From NCBI GenBank assembly GCA_964636325.1, contig CAZWRV010000036.1:1-59924 (forward strand): a stretch of 59,924 bases of DNA, in the 5' to 3' direction. Below are positions 17,373 to 26,704 of the stretch, in pieces. The first letter of the stretch is position 1. Every line of letters starts with the position of its first letter. The position numbers and the translations under genes are program-made. The notes under the pieces were generated by a model, which was given only the letters and a program-made list of their open reading frames with translations, had not been told where the DNA came from and did no database searches. This stretch comes from CAZWRV01 sp964636325 (GTDB lineage Bacteria > Verrucomicrobiota > Lentisphaeria > Victivallales > GWF2-50-93).

Positions 17373-17629
17373 ATGAAGAAGCTGATGATGCCAGTTGCTA
17401 CGACCGCGATCATTTCGGCCGCCGGACTTCAGGCGGCGGACTATTACGTCGGGCCTAAAGGGGACGATTCGGACTTCGTCGACCGCGGAGCGGAAAACCC
17501 TTCATAGTATATAGCTTGCAGCACGATCCGGTCACACAGGAATACGCCTCGGCATATTTCTTCGCCGTCAGCGATCCCGTCAAGCTGATCCCCAGCCAGG
17601 AACTTGTAAAAATAGATTTCACGGTATGA
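17373..17629 (+). pseudogene. Collapsed secreted protein gene
   Basis: An ATG at 17373 opens a 44-codon frame made of a signal peptide (MKKLMMPVATTAIISAAGLQ) and ADYYVGPKGDDSD, the usual mature start of right-handed beta-helix polysaccharide-degrading enzymes, and then stops at 17505. Another frame of the same strand from about 17490 reads GKPFIVYSLQHDPVTQEY and runs to a stop at 17627 with AVSDPVKLIPSQELVKIDF, which looks like the genuine C-terminus of a protein. The middle is missing, so a large internal deletion left both ends. It overlaps the end of the convergent hydrolase gene by 11 bases. Confidence 0.6.
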
Positions 17630-19319
17630 CGGGCAGCAGCAAATGCGAACGGTGTTTGCCGTCGTGGAAGATTGTCTGCTCCGCGATCTGCATTTCCGTG
17701 TCTGTACCGGGGTCGTTGCCGGTGTTGAGGTTGCGATCCCAGAGCGGGAAGCTGCTGCTGGTGATGTCGAGCCGGATGCGGTGCCCCTTCATGAAGACGT
17801 TGCTGGTCACCTTCATGTCGATCGTAAACTCATATGTCTTGCCCGGAATCATCAGCTCCGGTTTGTCCCAGCGCCTCGAACGGAAGCGCGCCCGGATGAC
17901 GCCTTCCGTGATATTGAAGGCCCTGCCGTCTGGGTGGACGTCCACCAGCTTGGCGACGAAATCTGTGTCCTTCGCGGAAGAGGAGGCGAAAAGTTTCAGC
18001 GTCACTGGACCTGTTGCCTCGAGATCTTCGGGCAGTGCGTCTGAAGTATAGACAAGCACATCGTCCCTTTGTTCTACCGGACGTTGGTCGAACGGGCCCG
18101 GCTTGGCGAGTTCGTAGAGGCCGGGGTTATATGGGCCGATCGAATGGTTGCCGCCCAAGGTCGGAACAGGATTTTCGGGATCATAGTTGTAGCAGTCCGG
18201 CTTTTCCTTTTTCGGCGCTGCCCGGCCCAGCGCACCATCGCCATGCAAGCTGTTAGCATTGCCGCCGGAGTGCAGGTACCACTTCTCAAAACGTGTCCTC
18301 TTCAGAGGCCATTCGTATTCGTCGCGCCATTCGTTTTTACCCATGACGAAAATCCTGATGGGAGCCTTCTGGAAGCTTTCCGGCCCCTTCCCTTTCAGGA
18401 TGCATTCGAGCCAGCGTGAGGAAGAGTTATTTTCTTCAAGCGCCTTCGGTCCGAAGTCCAGCTCGCCGAGAACGCTTGTCGAGCCGAAGCCGTGCGTCCA
18501 CGGGCCGATCAGGAGCCTATGGCTGTCGCGCAATGAGGCATCACGGGCGCTGCTGCGAAGTTCGCAGAACATTTCCGCCGCTTCCGCGGGATAGTAGTCA
18601 TACCAACCCGCCGTAAGCAGCACGGGCATGGTGAAATCGGCATATTCGTTGACGCTCAGATACTTCCATTTTTTGTCGTAGCGATACCTGCTGACATAAT
18701 CACGGTAGAACGGAACTTGTCCGGCTCCGCTTTTTTCATCCAATGAAACTATGGGCAGCTCGCGCAGAAGATTTGAGACATCGAAAAGCGGCATGCTCGA
18801 CGCCTCGCTTGTCCGCGCCGAGCATTCGAAGCAGAGCCAGCTCCAGGTAAGGCCGAGGCTGAACGCGCCGTCGGAATAGTAGGCGCGCCTCCAGCAGTCG
18901 TTAGTCATGAACTGCGGATTCAAGGCGTGCAGCATTTTAGCTCCGCCGCCTTTGACGGACAAAAATTGCGTCGCCGCAAGATATGAGGCCCCCTGCATGC
19001 CGATCTTACCGTCGGACCATTCCTGCCGCAGTATCCATTCCAGCGTGTCGACGCCGTCGTTCGGTTCGTTTACGAAGGGCCACCAGTCTCCGCCGGAATC
19101 ATAGCGGCCGCGGCAGTCCTGCACGACAAGCGCCATACCGAGCTTCGCATATGAGTCTGTGATGCTACCGACACGGTTGTAGGCGGAGCGGATAAGCACA
19201 GCCGGATACTTGCCCTTCTTCACAGGCAGGATCACCGTTGTTGACAGATCAACTCCGTCACGCATCCGGACTTTTACGTTCCGCGCTATCCGGCAGTTCG
19301 AAGCAGCCCCACATCTCAT
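17619..19319 (-). CDS. CocE/NonD-family hydrolase (X-Pro dipeptidyl-peptidase S15 type)
   Basis: A 566-residue alpha/beta hydrolase. It begins VKVRMRDGVDLSTTVILPV, typical of the family; VVQDCRGRYDSGG is the conserved oxyanion/acid-loop region; GMQGASYLAATQF carries the nucleophile Ser (GxxGxSY); MPVLLTAGWYDYYP and IGPWTHGF hold the likely catalytic Asp and His. The last 180 residues form the jelly-roll C-terminal domain (PEDLEATGPVTLKLFASS). No signal peptide is seen, so the enzyme is cytoplasmic and may cleave an ester or amide. The substrate is unknown. Confidence 0.86.
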   Translation of the reverse strand: MRCGAASNCRIARNVKVRMRDGVDLSTTVILPVKKGKYPAVLIRSAYNRVGSITDSYAKLGMALVVQDCRGRYDSGGDWWPFVNEPNDGVDTLEWILRQEWSDGKIGMQGASYLAATQFLSVKGGGAKMLHALNPQFMTNDCWRRAYYSDGAFSLGLTWSWLCFECSARTSEASSMPLFDVSNLLRELPIVSLDEKSGAGQVPFYRDYVSRYRYDKKWKYLSVNEYADFTMPVLLTAGWYDYYPAEAAEMFCELRSSARDASLRDSHRLLIGPWTHGFGSTSVLGELDFGPKALEENNSSSRWLECILKGKGPESFQKAPIRIFVMGKNEWRDEYEWPLKRTRFEKWYLHSGGNANSLHGDGALGRAAPKKEKPDCYNYDPENPVPTLGGNHSIGPYNPGLYELAKPGPFDQRPVEQRDDVLVYTSDALPEDLEATGPVTLKLFASSSAKDTDFVAKLVDVHPDGRAFNITEGVIRARFRSRRWDKPELMIPGKTYEFTIDMKVTSNVFMKGHRIRLDITSSSFPLWDRNLNTGNDPGTDTEMQIAEQTIFHDGKHRSHLLLPVIP

Positions 19320-19340
19320 GGAGATCGTTTTCCCTTACGA

Positions 19341-19413
19341 AAATTCAGACTTCCTGAAGTGGAAAAGGCTTTTGGAGAAATACCGACCTCCGGAAGGTAT
19401 TTGAGTTCAGATT
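19341..19413 (+). repeat. Dispersed ~73-bp repeat, copy A
   Basis: The block that begins AAATTCAGACTTCCTGA and ends CCGGAAGGTATTTGAG is matched in reverse at 34434-34508, at about 80 percent identity by eye. It lies just upstream of the CocE-type gene. Confidence 0.65.
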
Positions 19414-19496
19414 TCCGGAACCCCGCACGGAAAAGCAACAAGAACATTTTTCAGCGTTGTTGGCCTATTCATGGAGACGGATGGGGAAATCTGAAA

Positions 19497-21509
19497 TCAA
19501 TGTATTTCCCAGGTGTATGCATCTTTTCCTATTGCGTTTTCAAGCTGGAGGAAAAAGCTTGCCACTCCCTTGTCCCGCAGTTTCTGCAGCGAAGCCTCCT
19601 TCACCGTGGCTTCGACCGCGTTCGGACCATATTCGACTATCTTGCAGCTGAGCTTCTTATCCTTGCCGTCCAAAGTGTATTTGAAATATAGCTTTGGCTT
19701 TTTTACTCCGAAATTGAGGCCGACGAGTGAAATCTGACGCAGTTCGTCGGTTACGCTTGTGGACATCGAAGTGCCTTCCGGCAGCTCGATGAAAAAACCG
19801 TTTGAGACAAGCGACGGATCTGGTTTCTCTCCTTTCACCTTTTCCTGGACATATAAGCCGTACATATCCGCGCCGAGCTTGCTGGTCCACTGGCATCTGA
19901 CGGCCGATGCGGGATATTCCGGCTTAGTCCCCTTCATAACCTTCAAGGTTTTCTTCTTCGTGCCAAGCCCGCCGCCGCTGACGTAGCAGGTTGGCTTCGC
20001 TTCGAACTGTCTGCCGGTCGGCTGCATGTAGAATTCTGAACCGATAGTTGCATGGACTCCTATGCCGGTCTGGCCCCGTGCGGAGGCCGGCCCGAAAGCC
20101 TTGATGCACGCGTTCGCGGTCTTGTCCTGTTCCTGAAAATCAGTCCAGCTTGTACCGTCGCCACTGTAGAAGCTCTGTCCGGGCAGGGCGACAGCCGCGG
20201 AGGTATAATCAGGCTCGGCATACTCATAGGGCAGCGGGTAGTTGTAGCCGGGGGTCCTGTATTTCACGACGACTGAGAACATTTCCCCTTCCACCACAGC
20301 TACCGGAGCTCCAAGCAGGATTGTGTAGTAGCCCGGAAGATCAATCGATCCGGTTTCAGTTCCGGCAAGAGTCCCGCTCACAGGATTTCCCGCGGTTACG
20401 CCGGTGTAGATACTGATCTCATACTCGCAGTCCGACGAAACGGCCCATGTGGAGACGGCTGAAACCGGGTCGGAGCTGCCCGCCGTGAAGATGTTCGCAC
20501 CCCAGAAGGTGTCCGAATTATTGCCGAAGCTGCCCACTGCTCCAAGCTCGTCATACTGGCAGATTCCCGTAAAGTTGTCCACCGGCTCGATCCCGCAGAA
20601 GCACGTAATTCTCCTGATGCTTGTATCGTAGTATGATATCCAGAAATATCCCTGGTCGCCCCAGGATGTCCCCCAGCTGTTCTTTATCAGGAATGCTCCG
20701 TTGCCCGGAGGTGCGGTGTTGAAGTTTTCGGCCGGAAAATTGTCGTCCCAGCCGACCAGCGTCACCGCATGGTTCGACTTTTTGTCCTCTCCGTTGTAGA
20801 AAGCGAAGTTGCTGCTGTTGTAGCACGCCGATTTATAGTAGAACGAAAGGCTGCAGGCGCCGAACGTGGTAAGCAGCCCCTTGATTATGTCGTTGTCTGT
20901 CGCGGAAGCCCTGGCGGGAGCAAAGATGATGGCCTGGACATGATACTGGAGCGCCGTGTCCAAGGGGGGGAGATAGCCGGGAACCGGATATGGATCATCG
21001 GTCTCGCTGTAAGGACCGGCCCATCTGGCAAGATATGCCGCCGACATGTAGGTGGATCCACCTCCGTTGAAGTTGGGATCGAAGCCTGCGTAATTGGCTA
21101 TGTTGTTCTCGGACAGGTCGGGATTCGGAAGCATCGGCATCAGGTTCGACTCCAGGCTTCCTAGCGTGCCGAATGTCCAGCAGGTCCCATACGCGCCCTG
21201 ATCCCTCACTGGAGTCACCTTGCCGAGAGTCCTGAGATCATAGGTGGCGGGATATGTCTTCCCCTTTTTCGCCGTCGGAGGCCTGGCGCCGCCCAAGTCC
21301 ATCGGCGACGGACAATCCCCCAGGAAATGGCCGTCGTCGGATTTCATGCCGGATTTTCCCCCGGATTTCGCTTCCTTGACGAACTCGACAAACTCGGAAT
21401 TCAACGGCGCCTTCTTGATCTGCGGCCCCGTTCCGGCAACCCCGCACAAAGCAAAGACCAAGCCGCCTACGAACAAAATCCCGACTCCGAACCTAGGCTT
21501 CTCTTTCAT
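19497..21509 (-). CDS. Secreted C1 (papain-family) cysteine peptidase with lectin-like domain
   Basis: 670 residues. A signal peptide (about 1-25) is followed by a peptidase C1A domain (about 85-320): TPVRDQGAYGTCWTFG with the oxyanion Gln and catalytic Cys, NHAVTLVGWDDNF with the catalytic His, and LIKNSWGTSWGDQGYFWI with the catalytic Asn. Next is a beta-rich lectin-like domain of the type found after bacterial C1 peptidases (about 325-480; SDTFWGANIFTAG, YYTILLGAPVAV), and a C-terminal beta domain of unknown role. The start at 21509 has GAGAGGA five bases upstream. It probably degrades host or environmental protein outside the cell. Confidence 0.9.
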   Translation of the reverse strand: MKEKPRFGVGILFVGGLVFALCGVAGTGPQIKKAPLNSEFVEFVKEAKSGGKSGMKSDDGHFLGDCPSPMDLGGARPPTAKKGKTYPATYDLRTLGKVTPVRDQGAYGTCWTFGTLGSLESNLMPMLPNPDLSENNIANYAGFDPNFNGGGSTYMSAAYLARWAGPYSETDDPYPVPGYLPPLDTALQYHVQAIIFAPARASATDNDIIKGLLTTFGACSLSFYYKSACYNSSNFAFYNGEDKKSNHAVTLVGWDDNFPAENFNTAPPGNGAFLIKNSWGTSWGDQGYFWISYYDTSIRRITCFCGIEPVDNFTGICQYDELGAVGSFGNNSDTFWGANIFTAGSSDPVSAVSTWAVSSDCEYEISIYTGVTAGNPVSGTLAGTETGSIDLPGYYTILLGAPVAVVEGEMFSVVVKYRTPGYNYPLPYEYAEPDYTSAAVALPGQSFYSGDGTSWTDFQEQDKTANACIKAFGPASARGQTGIGVHATIGSEFYMQPTGRQFEAKPTCYVSGGGLGTKKKTLKVMKGTKPEYPASAVRCQWTSKLGADMYGLYVQEKVKGEKPDPSLVSNGFFIELPEGTSMSTSVTDELRQISLVGLNFGVKKPKLYFKYTLDGKDKKLSCKIVEYGPNAVEATVKEASLQKLRDKGVASFFLQLENAIGKDAYTWEIH

Positions 21510-21682
21510 TGTAATCCTCTCTGTCAATTAGACCATAAATGTGCGATTGATTTGGAGACGTAACATATATCTGGCAATCCGATTTCAAAATTCCATCAGC
21601 AATAATAATTACCCCCGCTTTTACACTGTTCCGGATTTGAAACGAATTCAGCCCATATTACCTTCCATAAAAGCTTCACGTT

Positions 21683-21699
21683 CATTTAGCATGGAAATG
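21683..21699. promoter_or_regulatory. Weak variant of the shared CACGCTAAA-type block
   Basis: CATTTAGCATGGAAATG reads, in reverse, like the block shared by the sialate esterase and the giant gene upstream regions (TTTCCACGCTAAATG core). It is about 100 bases upstream of the rhamnosidase gene. Confidence 0.35.
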
Positions 21700-21798
21700 C
21701 TCATTTTTCATTCGAAAGGACTATAAATCATGATCGCCGCATATGGACAAGAACCTGAAATCGCTTCTTGAGAAATCTCAGATCATTGTGAGGATTAT

Positions 21799-24456
21799 AT
21801 GAAATTTCCGATGATCCCTGTCGATCTCGCATGCAACTGGCTCGCAAATCCGCTGGGGATTGACGATCCGGTGCCGCGTCTCGGATGGAGGTTTGAGGGC
21901 GTGGGACGCGCACGCGGCCAGAGCGCCTGGCAGCTTATGGCGGCGTCCTCCGCTGAACTTCTCTCCAAGGACTGCGGAGATCTGTGGGACAGCGGAAAAG
22001 TCTGCGACGACAGATGTGTAGCCATCCGCTGGGGCGGCGTGACACTGCGCACAGGCCAGGAGATCCACTGGAAGGTGCGCGCCTGGGACGAGGCCGGTAA
22101 TCTGGGGCCGTGGAGCTCCCCCGCCAGGTTCGAGATGGGCGTCATGAGCTGCGCCGACTGGCGCGCGAAATGGATCAGCGCTCCGTTCCTGCGAACTGTT
22201 TTCCCAGGATACGCCCCCGATCCGTCCCCCATATTCCGCCGCTCGTTAGAGCTCGAAGAGCTTCCGGCGAAGGCGCGGATCATGATAAGCGGCCTTGGCT
22301 ATCACTACCTCACGGTGAACGGACGTAAGGTCGGCGACGATGTCCTCTCTCCGCTTTTCACAGCATACGACAAGCGCGTTCTCTACGCGACATACGACTT
22401 GACTCCGTTCCTCAGAAAGGGCGCCAACGCGCTCGGAGTCATGCTCGGAACCGGCTGGTTCAACTGCCACACCGCCGAAGTCTGGGATTTCCAGCAGGCC
22501 AGCTGGCGCGACCGTGTGCGGCTCGCCTGCCAGATTGTCCTGCATTTCACCGACGGACGGACGTCCACGGTCATTTCCGACACCGGATGGAAGGCTTCTA
22601 CGGGGCCGATTGTATTCGACGCGCTGCGCAACGGCGAGCATTACGACGCCCGCAAGGAAATTCCCGGCTGGGACCTTCCCGGATTCGACGATTCAACATG
22701 GAAATCCGCGGAGGTTGTCCCGGCGCCGGGCGGGATACTGCGCGCCCAGACGCTCCCCATGAAGATCCGCGGACGCATAGCGCCGCGCTCGGTCAAGAAA
22801 CTGCGCTCCGGCGTCCATTTGGTCGACATGGGCAGAAACATGACCGGATGTATAGAATTCACGGTCCAGGCGCCGGCCGGCGCCGAAATCACGCTCCGGC
22901 ACGCCGAGAAGCTCGGTGCCGACGGCGACATAGACCAGTCCAACATCAACGTATTCATAAGGAGCGGCGATTGCCAGACCGACCGCTACATCTGCAGGGG
23001 CGGCGCCCCGGAAACCTGGTGCCCCCGGTTCACATACCACGGATTCCAATACGTGCAGGTCACAGGCTGGCCGGGCAGCCTCAAGCCCGAGGACATCCGC
23101 GGACTTGTCATCCATTCCGACTTCGGCGAGGCCGGCAAGTTCTCCTGCTCAAATGCCGACATCAACAGGCTGCATGAACTGACATGCCGTTCGTATCTCT
23201 CTAATTTCCAAGGAATTCCAACCGACTGTCCGCACCGCGAGAAGAACGGGTGGACTGGCGACGCCCTGATAGCAGCCGAGACCGGCCTCTTCAACTGGCA
23301 CGCCGCTCCGGCCTACGAAAAGTGGCTCGACGACTTCGACGACATGCTGAGGCCCTCCGGCCAGCTTCCCGGAATCGTCCCAACCGCCGGCTGGGGCTAC
23401 AACTGGGGCAGCGGCCCCGCCTGGGACAGCGCCTTCGTCCAGATACCCTGGCTGATCCGGCTCTACACCGGCGATCCGGCGCTGCTCGTCGAACGCTATG
23501 AGGGGCTCAAGCGCTACTTCAGCTTTATGACGACGATGGCAACTGACGACATCTGTTCGTTCGGCCTCGGCGACTGGTGCCCTCCCGAACACCAGGGCGG
23601 ATACGGCGGTTCATGCCCCACGGCACTCACTTCCACAGGGTACTATTTCGCCAACGCGCACATACTCTCGGAAACTGCGAAGCTCGCAGGCAAGGCCGAC
23701 GATGCCGCGAATTTCGCGGCCCTCGCGACCCGCATTCGCGACTCGTTCAACAGGCGCTTCTACCTCGGCGACGGCCTATACGAGGGGAACTGCCAGACCA
23801 GCCAGGGATGCGCGCTTTTCTGGAGGCTTGCTCCGGACGGCGAGGACTCCAAAGTATTCTCTAAACTCGTGGAGCTGATAGAGAAAAACAACGGTCTGCT
23901 TGATTATGGAATACTTGGCGCGAAATATGTCCCGAACGTCCTGGCCGATCGGGGCCGCGCGGATCTGGCTTTGCGCCAGATACTCGGTCCGGAATACCCG
24001 TCCTGGGGCAACTGGCTCAGGATGGGCGCCGAATCGCTGTGGGAGTCCTGGAAGGGCGAAACTTCCCGCAACCACATCATGTTCGGAGACATCGGCGCAT
24101 GGTTCTACAAGGTCCTCGCCGGAATCAGCCCGTGCCCGGATTTCCCCGGCTTCAAACGGTCGCGCCTGGCGCCCCATCTCATCGACGGCGTTGATTCGGC
24201 GTCGGGCGAAACCCTGACCCCCTACGGCCGCCTGGCAAGCTCCTGGAGACGCACCGACGAAGGCATCGAATGGAACGTCTCGATCCCCCCGAACACATGC
24301 GCCGACCTGATATTCCCTTCCGAAAAGCCCGCCGCCGTAACCGAAGGCGGCAGACCTCTCCCACGGGCCGAGGGGATTTCGGAAGTCAGAGTTTGCGACG
24401 GACGCGTCAAGGCGACTGCGGCTTCAGGAAATTACAGCTTTGCCGCAAACCGCTGA
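21799..24456 (+). CDS. Alpha-L-rhamnosidase, GH78
   Basis: An 885-residue enzyme that releases terminal L-rhamnose from plant pectin side chains, glycosides or bacterial polymers. Domain order matches GH78: N-terminal fibronectin-like domain (LACNWLANPLGIDDPVPRLGW), two beta domains (RIMISGLGYHYLTVNGRKVG), the six-hairpin catalytic barrel with PTDCPHREKNGWTGDALIA (the conserved acid-bearing motif, about residue 480), and a C-terminal beta domain (PYGRLASSWRRTDEGIEWNV). No signal peptide is seen, so it is probably cytoplasmic. TGAGGA six bases upstream supports this start. Confidence 0.92.
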   Translation: MKFPMIPVDLACNWLANPLGIDDPVPRLGWRFEGVGRARGQSAWQLMAASSAELLSKDCGDLWDSGKVCDDRCVAIRWGGVTLRTGQEIHWKVRAWDEAGNLGPWSSPARFEMGVMSCADWRAKWISAPFLRTVFPGYAPDPSPIFRRSLELEELPAKARIMISGLGYHYLTVNGRKVGDDVLSPLFTAYDKRVLYATYDLTPFLRKGANALGVMLGTGWFNCHTAEVWDFQQASWRDRVRLACQIVLHFTDGRTSTVISDTGWKASTGPIVFDALRNGEHYDARKEIPGWDLPGFDDSTWKSAEVVPAPGGILRAQTLPMKIRGRIAPRSVKKLRSGVHLVDMGRNMTGCIEFTVQAPAGAEITLRHAEKLGADGDIDQSNINVFIRSGDCQTDRYICRGGAPETWCPRFTYHGFQYVQVTGWPGSLKPEDIRGLVIHSDFGEAGKFSCSNADINRLHELTCRSYLSNFQGIPTDCPHREKNGWTGDALIAAETGLFNWHAAPAYEKWLDDFDDMLRPSGQLPGIVPTAGWGYNWGSGPAWDSAFVQIPWLIRLYTGDPALLVERYEGLKRYFSFMTTMATDDICSFGLGDWCPPEHQGGYGGSCPTALTSTGYYFANAHILSETAKLAGKADDAANFAALATRIRDSFNRRFYLGDGLYEGNCQTSQGCALFWRLAPDGEDSKVFSKLVELIEKNNGLLDYGILGAKYVPNVLADRGRADLALRQILGPEYPSWGNWLRMGAESLWESWKGETSRNHIMFGDIGAWFYKVLAGISPCPDFPGFKRSRLAPHLIDGVDSASGETLTPYGRLASSWRRTDEGIEWNVSIPPNTCADLIFPSEKPAAVTEGGRPLPRAEGISEVRVCDGRVKATAASGNYSFAANR

Positions 24457-24480
24457 TTCTATTTCGGATGGAATAAAGCC

Positions 24481-24714
24481 ATGAGTAAAAAGTTTGTATT
24501 TGTTCCGCTTGCCATAGCATTGATATCTATATTCTGCCTGTGCCGATTTTTCTTCTCGCGACCGGCGTTCGACCCGTCGGCCGTAGAGTCCTCCGATACT
24601 AAGATGTGGAAGGCCTGCTACCAGCACGACAAGATGGAACTAGGGCTTCAGCTTGTCTCGATGCTGAGGAATCAGCACGGTCTTTCATTGCTCGAAAAAG
24701 GTATTCTGAATTAG
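24481..24714 (+). CDS. Small protein with N-terminal membrane helix, hypothetical
   Basis: 77 residues, with a hydrophobic N-terminal helix (FVFVPLAIALISIFCLC, about 5-21) that is either a signal anchor or a lipoprotein-like signal without a clear lipobox, and a soluble tail of about 50 residues. It lies 24 bases after the rhamnosidase and 10 before the M23-like gene, so it is probably cotranscribed. It could also be a truncated larger protein. No family is recognised. Confidence 0.5.
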   Translation: MSKKFVFVPLAIALISIFCLCRFFFSRPAFDPSAVESSDTKMWKACYQHDKMELGLQLVSMLRNQHGLSLLEKGILN

Positions 24715-24724
24715 GGAGGGAAAC

Positions 24725-25627
24725 ATGAGAGTCTTGGAACGCAAGTCCAAGCTGACACTGACCCCGTTCGGACTGAATCACGAGCAGACGATACATTTCG
24801 CGCTGAGCGACGGCAGGATATGGGAGATGACGCTTCTGCGGACATCTGCCGAGGTGCTCGCGCACGACTATCCGCCGGAATTTCGGGATCCGGGCCATGA
24901 CAGCGGCGACATCTCCGCATACGCTTTCAGCTGCGAGGTGCTGGTCAACGGCAGGGCGCACCGTCTGAGGCGCGAGGTGGGCACCCAGTCCAGCTTCTAC
25001 GAGCCGTGGGAAATCGACGGCGTTAGACTTTGGTTCGACGCGGCATCATGCGCGTTCAAGTATGACGGAGGCTTCATCGCCGAAAAGGACTGGCGCTATG
25101 GCCTGATCTGCATGCCGTCGCAAAAGGCACGCTTCGCTGTCCAGGAACTTCCATCGCCCATCTGCCCGGAGCCTCTCCGCCCCTGGTATCCGAACGACAG
25201 CGGAAGGCTGGATATCCGCCAGTGCTACAACGGCGAGGACTGCTGGATGGGGCCCTACGGCGGCGGATCCGCGCACTGCGGACTTGACATCAACATGCCT
25301 GCCGGCACTGTCCTCTCCGCCCCTATCTCGTTCGACGACCACTACCTGATCAGATCAATAGATTCAGGATTCAGGAACAATTTCTGGCGCGGCGTCCGGC
25401 GCTGGCCGGACGGTTCCGAATGGTGGCTCGAAACCGCCCACATGATCCGCCTGACCGTTCCTGAGCGCACTCCGCTCAAAGCGGGCACGGAATACGCCGT
25501 CGGGGCCGGAGTGTTCGTCGGAAACCATGAACACACGCACTTCAATTTCAGGATAATCGAACAGGGCGGCGATTACTTCCTCGACCCGTGGATACTGTTC
25601 TGGGCGATCTTCCGGAATTGTCCCTAG
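24725..25627 (+). CDS. M23/LytM-like metallopeptidase fold protein
   Basis: 300 residues. The C-terminal half has the M23 pattern in the right order: AHCGLDINMPAGTVLSAP (His184 and Asp188, the HxxxD zinc motif), TAHMIRL (His239), and HEHTHFNFRIIEQGGDYFLDPW (His270-x-His272 plus a terminal Asp-Pro, like HLHFE...DP in LytM). All zinc and catalytic positions appear kept. The N-terminal 150 residues are beta-rich and unrecognised. No signal peptide is seen. AGGGAGG lies just upstream of the ATG. LytM enzymes cleave peptidoglycan cross-bridges; a role beside a rhamnosidase is unexplained. Confidence 0.6.
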   Translation: MRVLERKSKLTLTPFGLNHEQTIHFALSDGRIWEMTLLRTSAEVLAHDYPPEFRDPGHDSGDISAYAFSCEVLVNGRAHRLRREVGTQSSFYEPWEIDGVRLWFDAASCAFKYDGGFIAEKDWRYGLICMPSQKARFAVQELPSPICPEPLRPWYPNDSGRLDIRQCYNGEDCWMGPYGGGSAHCGLDINMPAGTVLSAPISFDDHYLIRSIDSGFRNNFWRGVRRWPDGSEWWLETAHMIRLTVPERTPLKAGTEYAVGAGVFVGNHEHTHFNFRIIEQGGDYFLDPWILFWAIFRNCP

Positions 25628-25714
25628 GCTCGTTCGATCCGGGAAAGGCGGCGCGCGCCGAGCTTGCCTGGTGGGTCGCCCCCCCCGCAGCGATTCTCCT
25701 TACAGAAGGCTGTG

Positions 25715-26557
25715 TCAGCGCAGCTCCTTGTCCATATCCCCGTACCACGCTGAGCTCGACGTCGTGGTACGGATGCCGTTGATAGTTCCAGGCGAGGCGC
25801 CGTAGACGCGATCAGGCACCAGCGAGTTGGCAGGCATCAGGAATCCGCCAAAGTTGCTCCACACCCCGTTGCCGGCGGGAACAATGAACCGCTGTCCGTT
25901 CCCGTAGAACTCCACATGGCCGTCGCCGCATAGGAAATTGCCACCCCTGGCGTGGTTGTTAGAGTTGCCGCCGTTGTCACCGGGATAGCACTTGTCGGCC
26001 ATCAGGAACTTGCGATAGGAAACGCCGCTGATGACCGCATCCGTCGCGATCTTAGACAAGCGCTGCCATCCGGAATAGGACGAATCGTCCCAGATCCCCC
26101 AGGTGGGGAAGCAGAATCCCGGCAGGACATAGGAGAGGCAGGCCCGCTTCATGTCCGGATATGGCGTCCATCCATACCCGGCCGCGTCCATTTTCCACTC
26201 GCCATACTTGGTGGGGCAGTTCAGGATGCAGGCGTCATTCTTCAGGACCCACTGCGACCATGGCGGCACCTGCTCCAGCTTCATCGCCACATAGTCCTGA
26301 ATGAAATCCTTGAAGCCCTGCTGGCTGTTGTGGATGGGCACGGTCATGATCTGGTAGTTGCAGCCCAAGGGAGTGAAGTCACCGCTGTCGCCGGCGTAGG
26401 CCGCCACCGCCAAGCCACACTGACGCAGATTGCTGACGCAGAGGGTCAGCTTCGCGCTGTCCTTGGCATTCTTAAGCGCCGGCAGCAGCAACGCCATCAG
26501 AATTGAGATTATGGCGATCACCACCAGAAGTTCGATTAGTGTGAAGGCTTTTCTCAT
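25715..26557 (-). CDS. Prepilin-type secreted protein (DUF1559/H-X9-DG-like)
   Basis: 280 residues with a class III signal MRKAFTLIELLVVIAIISIL: a short basic leader, the cleavage site before Phe (KA-F here where Gly is usual), Glu5, then the hydrophobic helix. The mature part is rich in Trp, Gly and Tyr and ends near NHARGGNFLCGDGHVEFYGNG, the H-x9-DG tag of Planctomycetes/Lentisphaerae pseudopilins. These proteins occur in large numbers in this lineage; their function is unknown. ATG at 26557 has GGGGGA upstream. The upstream extension to 26677 is not coding. Confidence 0.88.
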   Translation of the reverse strand: MRKAFTLIELLVVIAIISILMALLLPALKNAKDSAKLTLCVSNLRQCGLAVAAYAGDSGDFTPLGCNYQIMTVPIHNSQQGFKDFIQDYVAMKLEQVPPWSQWVLKNDACILNCPTKYGEWKMDAAGYGWTPYPDMKRACLSYVLPGFCFPTWGIWDDSSYSGWQRLSKIATDAVISGVSYRKFLMADKCYPGDNGGNSNNHARGGNFLCGDGHVEFYGNGQRFIVPAGNGVWSNFGGFLMPANSLVPDRVYGASPGTINGIRTTTSSSAWYGDMDKELR

Positions 26558-26704
26558 CTTTCCCCCGCTCCCTGGAAAGACATTCCCGAAATATGTGCGG
26601 CTTTCAGCCTGCACACCACTGATAGGAATTTGATTTTCTTTACTTGAAAATATAATCCGGAAGATTGGATTTTTCAAGCCGGAAAGTCATTGCGCAGAAA
26701 AGTA

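Noticed and set aside
21743..21802. 19-codon ORF (MDKNLKSLLEKSQ...) overlapping the rhamnosidase start by ATGA
   Set aside because: It resembles the leader at 4271 in layout but has no ribosome-binding site or promoter nearby.
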